A DNA stretch of 64,000 nt. Origin: Neorhizobium galegae bv. orientalis str. HAMBI 540 (GTDB lineage Bacteria > Pseudomonadota > Alphaproteobacteria > Rhizobiales > Rhizobiaceae). Both the position numbers and the translations under genes were made by a program. The stretch is taken from positions 2,666,001 to 2,730,000 of the forward strand of contig NZ_HG938353.1 of the NCBI RefSeq assembly GCF_000731315.1. Direction: 5' to 3'. This document shows, piece by piece, positions 26,232-34,791 of this stretch; the first letter of the stretch is position 1, and each line of letters opens with the position of its first letter. The notes below the pieces were generated by a model. The model was not told the DNA's origin. It saw only the letters and a program-made list of their open reading frames with translations, and ran no database searches.

Positions 26232-27461
26232 TCAGATCTTTGTAGGATTGTTCCGCGAGTAGACCGGTTCCGCGAGAAACCGCTCGGGCTGGTAGGTCCA
26301 GAACTGGGAGACTTGGTCGTAGGTCTTGATCACCGTATTGACGAGGCGATTGTCCTTGCGCTCTACCTTCCGGATATAGATGTTCTCGATCGGGTTGCCG
26401 TACTGGTCGAACTTCCAGGGACCGCGGGGATCGTTGGCGATCTCGGCCTTCTTCAGCGCCGCGATAAGGCCCTGCTTGTTTTCCACCTTGCCGTCGATCG
26501 ACTTGAGGGCGGCCTCGAGGGCGAGCCCCGCCGAGTAGGCTCCCACGGAATAGAATCCCGGATCGACACCCGTCACCTTTCGAAGCTGCTCGACGAAACT
26601 CTTGTTGTGTGGTGTGTCAATGCCAGCGGAGTACCAGCCGGCGGAGATGATCCCGAGCGCTTCGTCGCCCATCGTGTGGAGCACGCCCTCATCAACCGTG
26701 GTCATGGCTGAGATGACCGGGATCTGGCCCTTCAGTCCGTACTCGTTATACTGACGGAGGAAGCGGAGACCATTTGCACCGGAGAACGCCGCGAAGACCG
26801 CGTCAACCCCGGAAATCTGCGAGATGTAGGACCCGTAGTCCGCAGCATTGAGAGGCGCCCAGAGCTTGTTCGTGATCGAGCCGCCGCTTGCCTCGAACAC
26901 GCGCTGGAATCCGGCCGTCTGCTCCTGACCGAAGGCAAAATCGTCGGCGATCGTGATGATCTTCTTGTAGCCGAGTTCCTTGGCTGCATAGTCTGCGAGC
27001 GGATGGCAGGGTTGCGCGGATGTCGAAGACGTCCGCACGAACCATGGATTGAGCTTGCGCTGAGTAAGGTCTTCGGCTGCAGCCGACGAGCAGATGAATG
27101 GTATCTGCGCTTCGGCAAGGTAGTCGTTTATGGCGAGCGCCTCGAAGGCCGCGACCGGGCCAACGACCATGTGCACGTTCGAGCGCTGCACCAGTTCCTG
27201 GGCTCGGGTTTTGGCAAGCGCAGGCTGACCACCGGTGTCGGCGACGATGAATTCCACGGCGCGGCCGGCAATCGTATTGTTGCGCTGCTTGAGAAAGAGC
27301 TGGAAGCCGTCCTCCATTTGCCGCCCACCTGTCGCAAGCGCTCCCGACTTCACGCTGAGCATGCCGATACGGATGGGCGTACTCTGTGCGAGGGCGGGCA
27401 ATGCGAGCTGAGACCCAGCAAGAGCCGCTGTACCTGCCAAAACCTGACGTCGATTAAGCAT
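26232..27461 (-). CDS. ABC transporter substrate-binding protein, Liv/HAAT type
   Basis: 409 residues. The N-terminus MLNRRQVLAGTAALAGSQLA is a signal peptide with a twin Arg, cleaved after LALPALA. The mature protein has the type I periplasmic-binding fold of the branched-chain-amino-acid group (IRIGMLSVKSGALATGG, VGPVAAFEALA, ITIADDFAFGQEQTAGF). As the first gene of the eleven-gene operon it sits nearest the TetR-controlled promoter, which allows the highest expression. Relatives in aromatic-degradation clusters bind aromatic acids; the ligand here is not known. Confidence 0.88.
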   Translation of the reverse strand: MLNRRQVLAGTAALAGSQLALPALAQSTPIRIGMLSVKSGALATGGRQMEDGFQLFLKQRNNTIAGRAVEFIVADTGGQPALAKTRAQELVQRSNVHMVVGPVAAFEALAINDYLAEAQIPFICSSAAAEDLTQRKLNPWFVRTSSTSAQPCHPLADYAAKELGYKKIITIADDFAFGQEQTAGFQRVFEASGGSITNKLWAPLNAADYGSYISQISGVDAVFAAFSGANGLRFLRQYNEYGLKGQIPVISAMTTVDEGVLHTMGDEALGIISAGWYSAGIDTPHNKSFVEQLRKVTGVDPGFYSVGAYSAGLALEAALKSIDGKVENKQGLIAALKKAEIANDPRGPWKFDQYGNPIENIYIRKVERKDNRLVNTVIKTYDQVSQFWTYQPERFLAEPVYSRNNPTKI

Positions 27462-27624
27462 TTGATCCTCCCAGATCCGTTATTTATCGATTGATAAACT
27501 GATCGATATTTTTCGTGTGGTCAAGTGTGCATCATTTGATTTTTTGCAGTAGATGCCGCAGGTTGAGTTTGCGCTTAGCGTATGCAGTTGATAAATTAAT
27601 GGAAATGAATAAGCGGGAGAGCAC
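27462..27624. promoter_or_regulatory. Divergent promoter region between the Liv catabolic operon and tetR
   Basis: 163 bases, clearly richer in A/T than the flanking genes. It contains the full palindrome at 27483-27498 close to the operon start and a half site TTGATAAA at 27588-27595 near the tetR start. The layout is that of a TetR repressor controlling itself and the divergent operon. Confidence 0.6.
27483..27498. promoter_or_regulatory. Putative TetR operator (16-bp palindrome)
   Basis: Perfect inverted repeat TTTATC-GATT-GATAAA, 22 bp upstream of the Liv-operon start codon. Shorter copies of the same pattern occur at 15265 and 15076 in the other importer locus. Position and repetition support its being the operator of the adjacent TetR protein. 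Confidence 0.55.
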
Positions 27625-28257
27625 ATGAAAACGCCAGAAGCCAGAAGGCGATTGTCACCGGATCTCCGCGAACAGGAGATCGTCCGAGAAGCCGTCAAGT
27701 TCTTTGCAGAGTTCGGTTTTGAAGGGCAGACCCGCGAACTCGCCAAGCGTCTCGGGATCACACAACCGCTGCTCTATCGCTACTTCCCCACAAAAGACGC
27801 ACTGGTCGAGCGCGTCTACCAGGAGGTTTTCTTGAGACGATGGAACCCATTTTGGGAAGAGCTTCTCCAGGACCGCAGCAAGCCGCTTGGGGGGCGGCTT
27901 ACTGAATTCTATCGGGATTACTCGCAGGTCATCCTCACATACGAATGGGTCCGGTTGTTCATGTTCTCGGGCTTGAAGGGTCTGGACTTTAACACCCGTT
28001 ATTTGGACCTGCTGCGTCAACGAGTCTTCGATCTGATCATCAATGAGTTGAGGCTCGCGCATTCCCGGAAGCCCCCGGACGAGGTCCCGATCACTACGAT
28101 GGAGATCGAGGCCGTCTGGGGCCTACACGCAGCGATTTTCTACCTGGGCGTGCGAAAATTCATTTACAACATGCCAGTCGAGAACATAAACTCCATTGTC
28201 GACCTGGAGCTGCGGATTTTCCTCGACGGTGTGCCAGGAACCCTTGCTGGGCGATAA
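27625..28257 (+). CDS. TetR-family transcriptional regulator
   Basis: 210 residues. The N-terminal TetR helix-turn-helix is evident: GFEGQTRELAKRLGITQPLL followed by YRYFPTKDALVERVYQEVF. The rest is a helical ligand-binding domain without recognisable sequence detail. It is transcribed away from the Liv catabolic operon across a 163-bp promoter region with a palindrome, so it is probably that operon's local repressor, released by the substrate or an intermediate. A ribosome site GCGGGAGA precedes the ATG. Confidence 0.9.
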   Translation: MKTPEARRRLSPDLREQEIVREAVKFFAEFGFEGQTRELAKRLGITQPLLYRYFPTKDALVERVYQEVFLRRWNPFWEELLQDRSKPLGGRLTEFYRDYSQVILTYEWVRLFMFSGLKGLDFNTRYLDLLRQRVFDLIINELRLAHSRKPPDEVPITTMEIEAVWGLHAAIFYLGVRKFIYNMPVENINSIVDLELRIFLDGVPGTLAGR

Positions 28258-28602
28258 GTTTAGTTGAACCTGATCATCGTAGCAGGGCAGCACTCGCCCT
28301 TCCCAGGATCGATCCCCGAACGGTTCCCCTTCCCAGAGCGTAGGCGGTCATGATGACCTGCTTCGCCGGGGTGTGATCTGTCGCTACCGTCTCGTGTTCT
28401 GCACGAACGGCGCGTGCCTGCATGAATCCGCAGCGGCACTGCTGCAGAGCGCTCTACGGAACCTGCCGAGCGTCACACATGAGGAGTATGGTCCACGTGA
28501 TATCATGCGCGACATTGGATAGTCCGGCCGAGATAGAGAATCTGGGATCTTGCAGGCGATCGGGCGGGAAACCCTTGAGAGGACAGATGGGGACGTGAGG
28601 GG
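28258..28602. other. Gene-free stretch with possible decayed coding sequence
   Basis: 345 bases after tetR up to the IS end. On the plus strand, 28355-28519 stays open for about 54 codons and includes LVFCTNGACLHESAAALLQS, which resembles thioredoxin-like 2Fe-2S ferredoxins but has no start and stops early. The minus strand is also partly open. I regard it as debris rather than a gene. Confidence 0.3.
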
Positions 28603-29006
28603 TGAACCGCACCGGGTTTGCCGGAGGCCATTTGGTTTAAGTTATGCGGCCATGGCTGGTGCGTCCAGTATGGCGTAATACTGCTCCTCGGCTTCGGCTG
28701 GGGGAATGTTTCCGATGGGCTCCAGAATTCGCCGGTGGTTGAACCAATCGACCCATTCCAGGGTAGCGAATTCGACCGCCTCGGCGTTGCGCCACGGCCC
28801 TTGTCGATGGATGACCTCTGTTTTGTAGAGACCGTTGATCGTTTCGGCGAGAGCATTGTCATAGCTGTCGCCAACACTCCCGACGGACGGCTCGATGCCT
28901 GCCTCAGCCAATCGTTCGGAATAGCGAATGGACACGTATTGAACGCCTCTGTCGGAGTGATGCACGAGGCCACCGCCGTGAACGGGACGCCGATCATGAA
29001 GGAGCC
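28603..29006 (-). mobile_element. Truncated IS3-family insertion sequence (one end plus transposase C-terminus)
   Basis: The outer end at 28603 reads TGAACCGCACCGGGTTTGCC, the TG-starting terminal repeat expected of an IS3-family element. It lies about 40 bp from the stop of the transposase fragment. Homology to the transposase stops abruptly near 29006, where an unrelated plus-strand coding tail begins. No second terminal repeat is seen, so only about 0.4 kb of the element remains. Confidence 0.75.
28642..29006 (-). pseudogene. IS3-family OrfB transposase, C-terminal fragment
   Basis: About 120 residues of the DDE integrase core. The segment contains LVHHSDRGVQYVS (second catalytic Asp), GSVGDSYDNALAETINGLYK (catalytic Glu) and EWVDWFNHRRILEPIGNIPP, ending in a TAA at 28642. 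The first catalytic Asp and the DNA-binding half are missing. The open frame continues to 29199 only by chance; the sequence before LLHDRRPV is not transposase-like. The fragment cannot be active. Confidence 0.85.
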
Positions 29007-29195
29007 GTCGAAGAGTGGCGGGTGGAGGACGCAGAGGCCAAAGCGGAGAAGCGAAGGAAGGCCGCGTATCAGGCGAAGCTGACGCGGTCGAAGAAGGCCA
29101 ACAAGCGATCGAAGAAAGCAGAGCGTGGCCTCGACGATACCACGTCAACGCTAAGCGGCTGGGAGGAGTTTGACATTGACGGGCTGCTGCGCTGA
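29007..29195 (+). pseudogene. C-terminal tail of an unidentified Lys/Arg-rich protein, cut by the IS fragment
   Basis: From 29007 the plus strand reads VEEWRVEDAEAKAEKRRKAA, then a Lys/Arg-rich stretch (KLTRSKKANKRSKKAERG) and a final TLSGWEEFDIDGLLR before a TGA at 29193. Composition is strongly coding-like (charged coiled-coil or nucleic-acid-binding tail), but there is no start; the beginning was lost at the IS junction near 29006. I do not recognise the family. Confidence 0.5.
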
Positions 29196-29402
29196 GCACA
29201 CAACACTCGACCCTAAGCGGATATCAAAATTCGCGTTAGGGAACGGCTGCCACGCGCGCCCCAGTTCGGCCATTTGAGCCACCGGCTCTATCTCTTCAAA
29301 GCAGTCCTTCCGCGTGCCCAAGAGCCGCAAGGGGCCTGGGTCCAATCTCCGTTCCCACTCCTTATTGGTGTTTCGGAAGAAGGACAACAGATCGGCAACA
29401 TT
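29196..29402. other. Intergenic, nothing recognised
   Basis: About 200 bases between the gene tail and the next real gene. A minus-strand open frame of 78 codons crosses it but shows no domain or good start, so I do not call it. Confidence 0.4.
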
Positions 29403-30068
29403 TCAATCGGCATGTCCTGAAAGCCGCTGCAAATCGGCGTTCTCGTGCACATAGCGGCCTGGCTCCCGTCTTCCGACAAGCTTGACGATGGCGTCGGAAA
29501 CGAGCATGGCGGGTATGACGCCATATCGGGAGAAGCGGCGGGGCAGGATGGGCGAGAGCGCGGTGAGCGCGCGCTGCGCGACCGCTTCCCAAATCCGCGT
29601 GTCGTCGCGGTGGCCGACCAGAAAGCCCGGACGGATAAGGTCCACCCGCTCGAAGCCAAGATCGGTGACCGCCTGTTCAATGGCGCCCTTGGTCTCAAGG
29701 TAGAAGCCAGGCCCACCCGCGCCGATGGAACTCACAAGGATAAACTGGCGGGCGCCCAGCGCCCGTGCACCCTTGCCGAGAGCCAGCACGTAGTCATGAT
29801 CGACGCGGAACATGGCAGTTTGCGATCCAGCCGTGCGGATGGTGGTGCCAAGGCAGGAGATGGCGACATCGATGCCCTCGGGCGCAATCGGCATCAAGGT
29901 AGCCTCCGGCGCGCCACACAACTGTTCGAAATCGATGGGGTGGCCCGACGCGGCCGATCCGGCGCGAACGAGGCTAACAAGATCAATGTCGGACCGGTCG
30001 ACGAGTTGCAGGCGAACGACCCTGCCAATCAGCCCGGTGCTGCCGGCAAGCAGAATGTGTCGGGACAT
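29403..30068 (-). CDS. NAD(P)-binding atypical short-chain dehydrogenase-like protein
   Basis: 221 residues. The dinucleotide-binding motif is LLAGSTGLIGRVV (GxxGxxG), the central strand reads FILVSSIGAG, and a K follows in ETKGAIEQA. The shape resembles the NAD(P)H-binding group related to YfcH/Oxidoreductase HTATIP2, which lacks the full YxxxK catalytic pair. Members are usually weak reductases or redox sensors. It stands alone, leftward, next to the IS-scarred region. The likely substrate is unknown. Confidence 0.8.
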   Translation of the reverse strand: MSRHILLAGSTGLIGRVVRLQLVDRSDIDLVSLVRAGSAASGHPIDFEQLCGAPEATLMPIAPEGIDVAISCLGTTIRTAGSQTAMFRVDHDYVLALGKGARALGARQFILVSSIGAGGPGFYLETKGAIEQAVTDLGFERVDLIRPGFLVGHRDDTRIWEAVAQRALTALSPILPRRFSRYGVIPAMLVSDAIVKLVGRREPGRYVHENADLQRLSGHAD

Positions 30069-30344
30069 CGGTGAGGCCTCCGTCGTTCAGAAAGGCAGGG
30101 TGGGACCATGCCGTGGCAAAACGCCGGCTCGGCCGCTCAAGATCGTTTACCTTGGTTCTGACCTCCAAGGCCGCCGGGCTAAGATATCGCGTTCGCCCGT
30201 TGCATGTATTGCTGTTTTTTTGACCGGGCTTGCTGTTTGCGGGCCGCGCGTCGTTCCATTGCCGATCGCGATCTTGCTTGCCGCAAGCAAGAATGCAAAT
30301 CTCGAGGCAGGTTGTATCGGTTCCTGGTAGGTAGGACCAATGGT
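30069..30344. other. Divergent intergenic region upstream of the NAD(P)-binding and MFS genes
   Basis: 276 bases holding both promoters. An in-frame extension of the MFS gene into this region is Cys/Arg-rich and unlike any transporter N-terminus, so I exclude it from the gene. No strong motif is visible. Confidence 0.4.
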
Positions 30345-31694
30345 TTGGTAAACTCACCGACGTCCCCGAGCGGCATTCGCTCCGAACTCCCGCCTTCCAC
30401 CATGACGGGGTGGTACGCGGTGACGGTGCTCTGCATCGCTCTTTTGGTTTCCTATACCGACCGGCTGATCATCAATCTCGTCGTCGATCCGATCAGGGCC
30501 GATCTCAGTTTGACGGACGTGGAAGTCAGCTTGCTCCAGGGCGCGGGCTTCGCCATCATATTTGCCCTTGCCGGTCTTCCCAGCGGGCGGCTGGCAGATG
30601 CCGTCAGTCGCCGCAACCTGATTGTCGCCGGCGTGCTGTTGTGGTCTATCGCGACGGTCGCCTGCGGACTCGCCGGCGATTTCTGGAGTTTCTTTGGCGC
30701 CCGGCTTGCGGTGGGAATGGGTGAAGCGGCCCTGGTGCCGGCTGCTTCTTCGCTGATCATCGATTTCTTCTCGCCGCGTCGGAGAGGAGCGGCGCTGGGT
30801 GTTTTCTCCCTTGGCGCGACCTTCGGCGCCGGCGGTGCACTTCTGATCGGCGGAATGCTTCTGCGGGGGATCGAGGCCGGACGCTTTGCCTCGCTACCGC
30901 TGATGTCAGATCTGGCACCGTGGCGGCAGGTCATGATTCTCGTTGCGCTTCCCGGCTTCGCGTTGCTGCCGCTGCTTTTGTCGATCCCGGAACCGGTCCG
31001 GCAAAACAGGTCCGGCCTCCTCCCGCTTTCCGAGGTTTTTCGGCGGCTGATGGCGAACAATGGAACGGTGTTGCGCGTATGCATGGTGAAGGGTGTGCTG
31101 GCCATCGGCGACCACGGCCTGTTCGCCTGGATGCCGACGCTGTTGCAGCGCGTATACGGCATGAGTGCCATGGAGGTCGGCGGCCTTCTCGTCCTTGCCG
31201 TGTCGGTCAGCGGGGCGAGCGCATCGGTGCTGGGAGGCGCGCTGTCCGACTGGTTTGCACGGCGCTGGGGCGTGCCCACCCGAGTGGTCCTATTGCTGGG
31301 ATGCTACCTGATGACCATCGTGGGCGCCACGATGGTTTTTTTCGCGGAAACGGGCCATCAGGCCGCGCTTGCATTGGGGGTATGGGCCTTCGGGTCGATC
31401 GGCGGATACGTCATCGGCCATGTCGTGATGCAGGAGAGCGTTCCGAGCGAGATGAGGGCAACGACGATCGCGCTGTCCCTGACCTTCATCGGGCTGATCG
31501 GGATCGGTCTTGGGCCGACGCTGGTGCCGCTGGTGGCATTGCACGGGTTTGGCGGTGAAGCAGCGCTTCAGCCGGCCATGGGCACAGTCAGCCTGGTTGC
31601 GGCCCTCCTTGCCTTCGTCGTCATCTGGCCGCCGATCAGGGTCGGCCTCACGGTCTTGAGAACGCGGCCGAATGCAATGGGCCAGGAGGGCTAA
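30345..31694 (+). CDS. MFS transporter (Spns/hexuronate-like 12-TM family)
   Basis: 449 residues from a TTG start at 30345, chosen because AGGA lies eight bases upstream; the next ATG (30402) lacks a ribosome site. About twelve membrane segments are present. The motif DRLIINLVVDPIRADLSLTD and the MFS A-motif GRLADAVSRRN after TM2 resemble the anion:cation symporter/spinster-like branch. It is convergent, 10 bp apart, with the large regulator gene at 31705, which may control it. The substrate is unknown. Confidence 0.82.
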   Translation: MVNSPTSPSGIRSELPPSTMTGWYAVTVLCIALLVSYTDRLIINLVVDPIRADLSLTDVEVSLLQGAGFAIIFALAGLPSGRLADAVSRRNLIVAGVLLWSIATVACGLAGDFWSFFGARLAVGMGEAALVPAASSLIIDFFSPRRRGAALGVFSLGATFGAGGALLIGGMLLRGIEAGRFASLPLMSDLAPWRQVMILVALPGFALLPLLLSIPEPVRQNRSGLLPLSEVFRRLMANNGTVLRVCMVKGVLAIGDHGLFAWMPTLLQRVYGMSAMEVGGLLVLAVSVSGASASVLGGALSDWFARRWGVPTRVVLLLGCYLMTIVGATMVFFAETGHQAALALGVWAFGSIGGYVIGHVVMQESVPSEMRATTIALSLTFIGLIGIGLGPTLVPLVALHGFGGEAALQPAMGTVSLVAALLAFVVIWPPIRVGLTVLRTRPNAMGQEG

Positions 31695-31704
31695 CCAGAG
31701 GCGG

Positions 31705-34578
31705 TTATCTCTCGCCCGGGGCGCCCGGCCGCGTGGCGATCAGTGTCCGTGCTCGCAGGAGATCGCCCGTAGAAAAGCCCTCCTGAAAACGGTTATAAGC
31801 CGAGGCGAGCATATCCTCGGCTTCATTATCTCCTCCATGCCTCCGCATGAGCTTGACGAGGCTTGTTGCGGAGCGCAGTTCCCAGGACAGCGCCTCACCT
31901 TGGCGAGCGAGTTCGATCGATCTTTGATAGCACTCCACCGCCTTGTCCGGGTTGGCCGGTTCGTGGAAGCGGATCATGTTGCCCTTGATACGCAAAATCT
32001 CCGGTATGCCGACCACCTGTCCGCGGCTTTCGCACAAGGCGATCGCCTCGTTGATGGCAGCCAGCCCACCGGGTAGGTCGCCCTGGCGTGCAACCGCCTC
32101 AGCGTAGTTGGTGAGATAGTTGGGATAGCGCATCCGGAAGCCGCCATCGCGGACCTCGGCAAGCAGGACGCGATAGGCGGCGAGGTCAACGGGACGGTCG
32201 GTATAAAGGCAAAGTCGGCCACGCGTACACATACCCATGTTCCGCCAGATCGAGAGCCCATGCTTGGTGGCGTGCTCCAGTCCACTGTTGAGATAGCTCC
32301 AGGCTGCCTCGTAGTCGCGGATATACATGGCGATGATCAACGAGCCGTGCAGCAGGGCGGAGCAGAGGGAGACCGCGTAATTGGAAGCTTCGGCCTCCTC
32401 TAGCTGTCGTCGCGCGACCGCAATTGCCTGATCTGGAAAGCCCTGCAGCCAAAGCACTGTTGCCAGCGAGCCTTGCGCCGTCAATCGTTGATCGAATTCG
32501 AAGCGGGCAACATCCAATTGTGCCGTGTGGCTTATCGGTCGTTGGACGATGTTCTCGAGTTGCTGCCGCGACGCCGCGAGCGCACCCAGCCAGGACAATG
32601 CCGATCCGGCCTGTGCATTGGCGTCGCTTGGGTGCGCATCCTGCCCGTTGGTCTCTAGCGCACGGATCTTCCTGGCGACGGCTATCGCGGAGTGGGAGTC
32701 ACCGGTCCACAATTCGTATTCCGATAGTCCGCGCAAGCACGCCAATTGCATATCCGTGTCGCCCAATTGCGCCGCGATCGCCAGCGCCTTGGTCAGGGAC
32801 GATTTCACCTGAAGCAAAGGGCCGCGGGTGTGCAACAAGGTTGCGCCGAGCGTGAGATTGAGGGCCAGGTCGTCACGGATGCTTCGATGCGGCTGAAAGC
32901 TGTCGTCCAGTGCCCTTTCGACGGCCATCCGGCATTCTTCCACCAGCGAAACCTGCTTCCCGAACGGAATGGCAGTCACCGTCAGCCGAACGCCCAGCGC
33001 CGTGTTGTCAGCACTCGTGAACGCCCAGCGCATCGCCTCGCGGATATCGTTGGTCTTCGGACCATGTCGCACAAGCCACTCTGCGCGCGTCAGCCGTTCC
33101 GCATCTGATGTCGCGCGCTCGACCAGTTCAAGGCAATGTTCTGCATGTCGCTGCCTGGCGCTCTCAAGTTCGTTGTTAGCGACGAGTTTCTCCAGCGCAT
33201 AGGCACGGGTCATATCGAGCATTCGATACTCGACCTGCGTATCGTGCATCTCGGCCGTCAGCAGCGACTTCGCAACCAGGCTGGCGATGTTTTCCACCGC
33301 CCTTACGCGATCGATACGATCGTCAATGGTGATGGCGCAGGCCGAGTCCAGACTGAAGATGCCGGCAAACGCGGCCAGGCGGCGCAGCATCGTTTGCTCG
33401 ATTTCCGAAAGAAGGTCATAGCTCCAGTCGATTGTCGCGGTGAGCGTACGATGCCGTTCAATTCCTCCCCGATGCCCTTGCAAGAGCCGAAACCGGTCGC
33501 CGAGTTGTTCGATCAATTCGCCAATGCCGAACGCGTCGACGCGGGTGGCCGCCAGTTCGATTGCAAGTGCAAGACCATCGAGCTTGCGGCACAGTTCCGC
33601 CGCCAGCGGTGCGTCGGCATCGCTCAGGCTGAACGACTCGAGCCTGTCAGTTGCGCGATCAACGAACAGCTCGATCGCCGGAAATGTCAACGCGGTCTCA
33701 GCATCGAGTGCTGCCGTCTTGGCCGGCGTTCCGAGCCCCGGCAACCGCCGAACCCGCTCACTCTTCACACGGAGAGATTCGCGGCTGGTTGCGAGGATTC
33801 GGACGGCTGGAGCCTCGGCCAGGATGCGGTCGGCGCAAGATGCGATGCCATTGATGATATGCTCGCAACTATCGAAGACGAGCAGCATTTCGCGCGAACG
33901 CAGGAATGCGCTCAACGCCTCGAGCATGTTGGAGGAATGGGCTGTCAGGCCGATTGCAGTTGCGATGGCATTGGGGACGAGGCTCGGGTCCTTGAGGGGT
34001 GACAGGTCGACCATCCAGACACCATCCTTGCAAGTCCCGATCCAATGCTCGGCGACGGCAAGGGCGACCGTCGTCTTTCCAATTCCGCCCGCGCCCACGA
34101 TCGAGACGAGGCGTGCTTCCCGCAATTCCCGCAGGATAGCATCGATTGCATCTTGTCGCCCCACGATGCGGGTGGTCGCCGTTGGCAGGTTGTGGTTCAG
34201 GGCCGCCGGAACGCCGACATCGGAGGCGAGATGGACTGAACCGGAGTGGTGGACCGGTGCGGAGAAGCGGTAGCCTCGGCCGACAACCGTCGCGATATAC
34301 CGTGCGGCGCCCGGCGACTCATCCAGTGCGCGCCTCAAGGCCGCCATGTTGACCTTGAGGTTGCCGTCCTCGACAAATGTGTCCGGCCAGACGCGAGCCA
34401 GCAATTCTTGCTTGCCGATGACGGCTCCCGGACGTTCCACAAGCACTGTCAGAATATCAAGTGCCCGTCCCCCGATGCGAACGGGTACGTCGCCCCGCAT
34501 GAGCAACTGCCGTTCGGGGAGCAGCACGAACGGTCCGAAGGCGAATGATCGTGACCGGGGCGGCGAGAGCTCGTTCAT
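31705..34578 (-). CDS. Large transcriptional regulator: winged-helix DNA-binding, NTPase and TPR-like domains
   Basis: 957 residues. The N-terminus (about 12-110) is a Trans_reg_C/OmpR-type winged helix (FGPFVLLPERQLLMRG, then ALDILTVLVERPG and VVGRGYRFSAPV). An STAND-type NTPase follows: Walker A GAGGIGKTTVALA near residues 163-175, Walker B MLLVFDSCE near 232-240, and sensor LATSRESL. The C-terminal ~500 residues are helical repeats of TPR type. The ATG at 34578 with GGGAGG in front is preferred to a TTG one codon earlier. Such proteins integrate a ligand with ATP binding to activate transcription, like AfsR/MalT relatives. The targets are unknown. Confidence 0.87.
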   Translation of the reverse strand: MNELSPPRSRSFAFGPFVLLPERQLLMRGDVPVRIGGRALDILTVLVERPGAVIGKQELLARVWPDTFVEDGNLKVNMAALRRALDESPGAARYIATVVGRGYRFSAPVHHSGSVHLASDVGVPAALNHNLPTATTRIVGRQDAIDAILRELREARLVSIVGAGGIGKTTVALAVAEHWIGTCKDGVWMVDLSPLKDPSLVPNAIATAIGLTAHSSNMLEALSAFLRSREMLLVFDSCEHIINGIASCADRILAEAPAVRILATSRESLRVKSERVRRLPGLGTPAKTAALDAETALTFPAIELFVDRATDRLESFSLSDADAPLAAELCRKLDGLALAIELAATRVDAFGIGELIEQLGDRFRLLQGHRGGIERHRTLTATIDWSYDLLSEIEQTMLRRLAAFAGIFSLDSACAITIDDRIDRVRAVENIASLVAKSLLTAEMHDTQVEYRMLDMTRAYALEKLVANNELESARQRHAEHCLELVERATSDAERLTRAEWLVRHGPKTNDIREAMRWAFTSADNTALGVRLTVTAIPFGKQVSLVEECRMAVERALDDSFQPHRSIRDDLALNLTLGATLLHTRGPLLQVKSSLTKALAIAAQLGDTDMQLACLRGLSEYELWTGDSHSAIAVARKIRALETNGQDAHPSDANAQAGSALSWLGALAASRQQLENIVQRPISHTAQLDVARFEFDQRLTAQGSLATVLWLQGFPDQAIAVARRQLEEAEASNYAVSLCSALLHGSLIIAMYIRDYEAAWSYLNSGLEHATKHGLSIWRNMGMCTRGRLCLYTDRPVDLAAYRVLLAEVRDGGFRMRYPNYLTNYAEAVARQGDLPGGLAAINEAIALCESRGQVVGIPEILRIKGNMIRFHEPANPDKAVECYQRSIELARQGEALSWELRSATSLVKLMRRHGGDNEAEDMLASAYNRFQEGFSTGDLLRARTLIATRPGAPGER

Positions 34579-34791
34579 CAAATGCCTCCCATCATTCGAC
34601 CAACAGGCCGTGACGCCTCCTGACCGCGAAGTGGCGGGCCATTCAGCAAAGGAAAAAGCTCACGCATCCTGAAACATCGGCGCGCGTTGGTGTCCAGCCG
34701 CGCTGACGTCATTTAACCGAAATTAACTCGCCACACCCGCCCCGATACGGCTTGTTGAGCATATCGGAATTGCACGCCGGAGAATGGACAA
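34579..34791. promoter_or_regulatory. Divergent promoter region between the large regulator and the AraC regulator
   Basis: 213 bases without a gene. Promoters for both divergent genes must lie here; AT-rich patches near 34715-34730 are candidates, but I see no firm motif. Confidence 0.4.

Noticed and set aside
29151..29387. 78-codon minus-strand open frame beside the IS scar
   Set aside because: No domain, weak start and overlap with the plus-strand gene tail.
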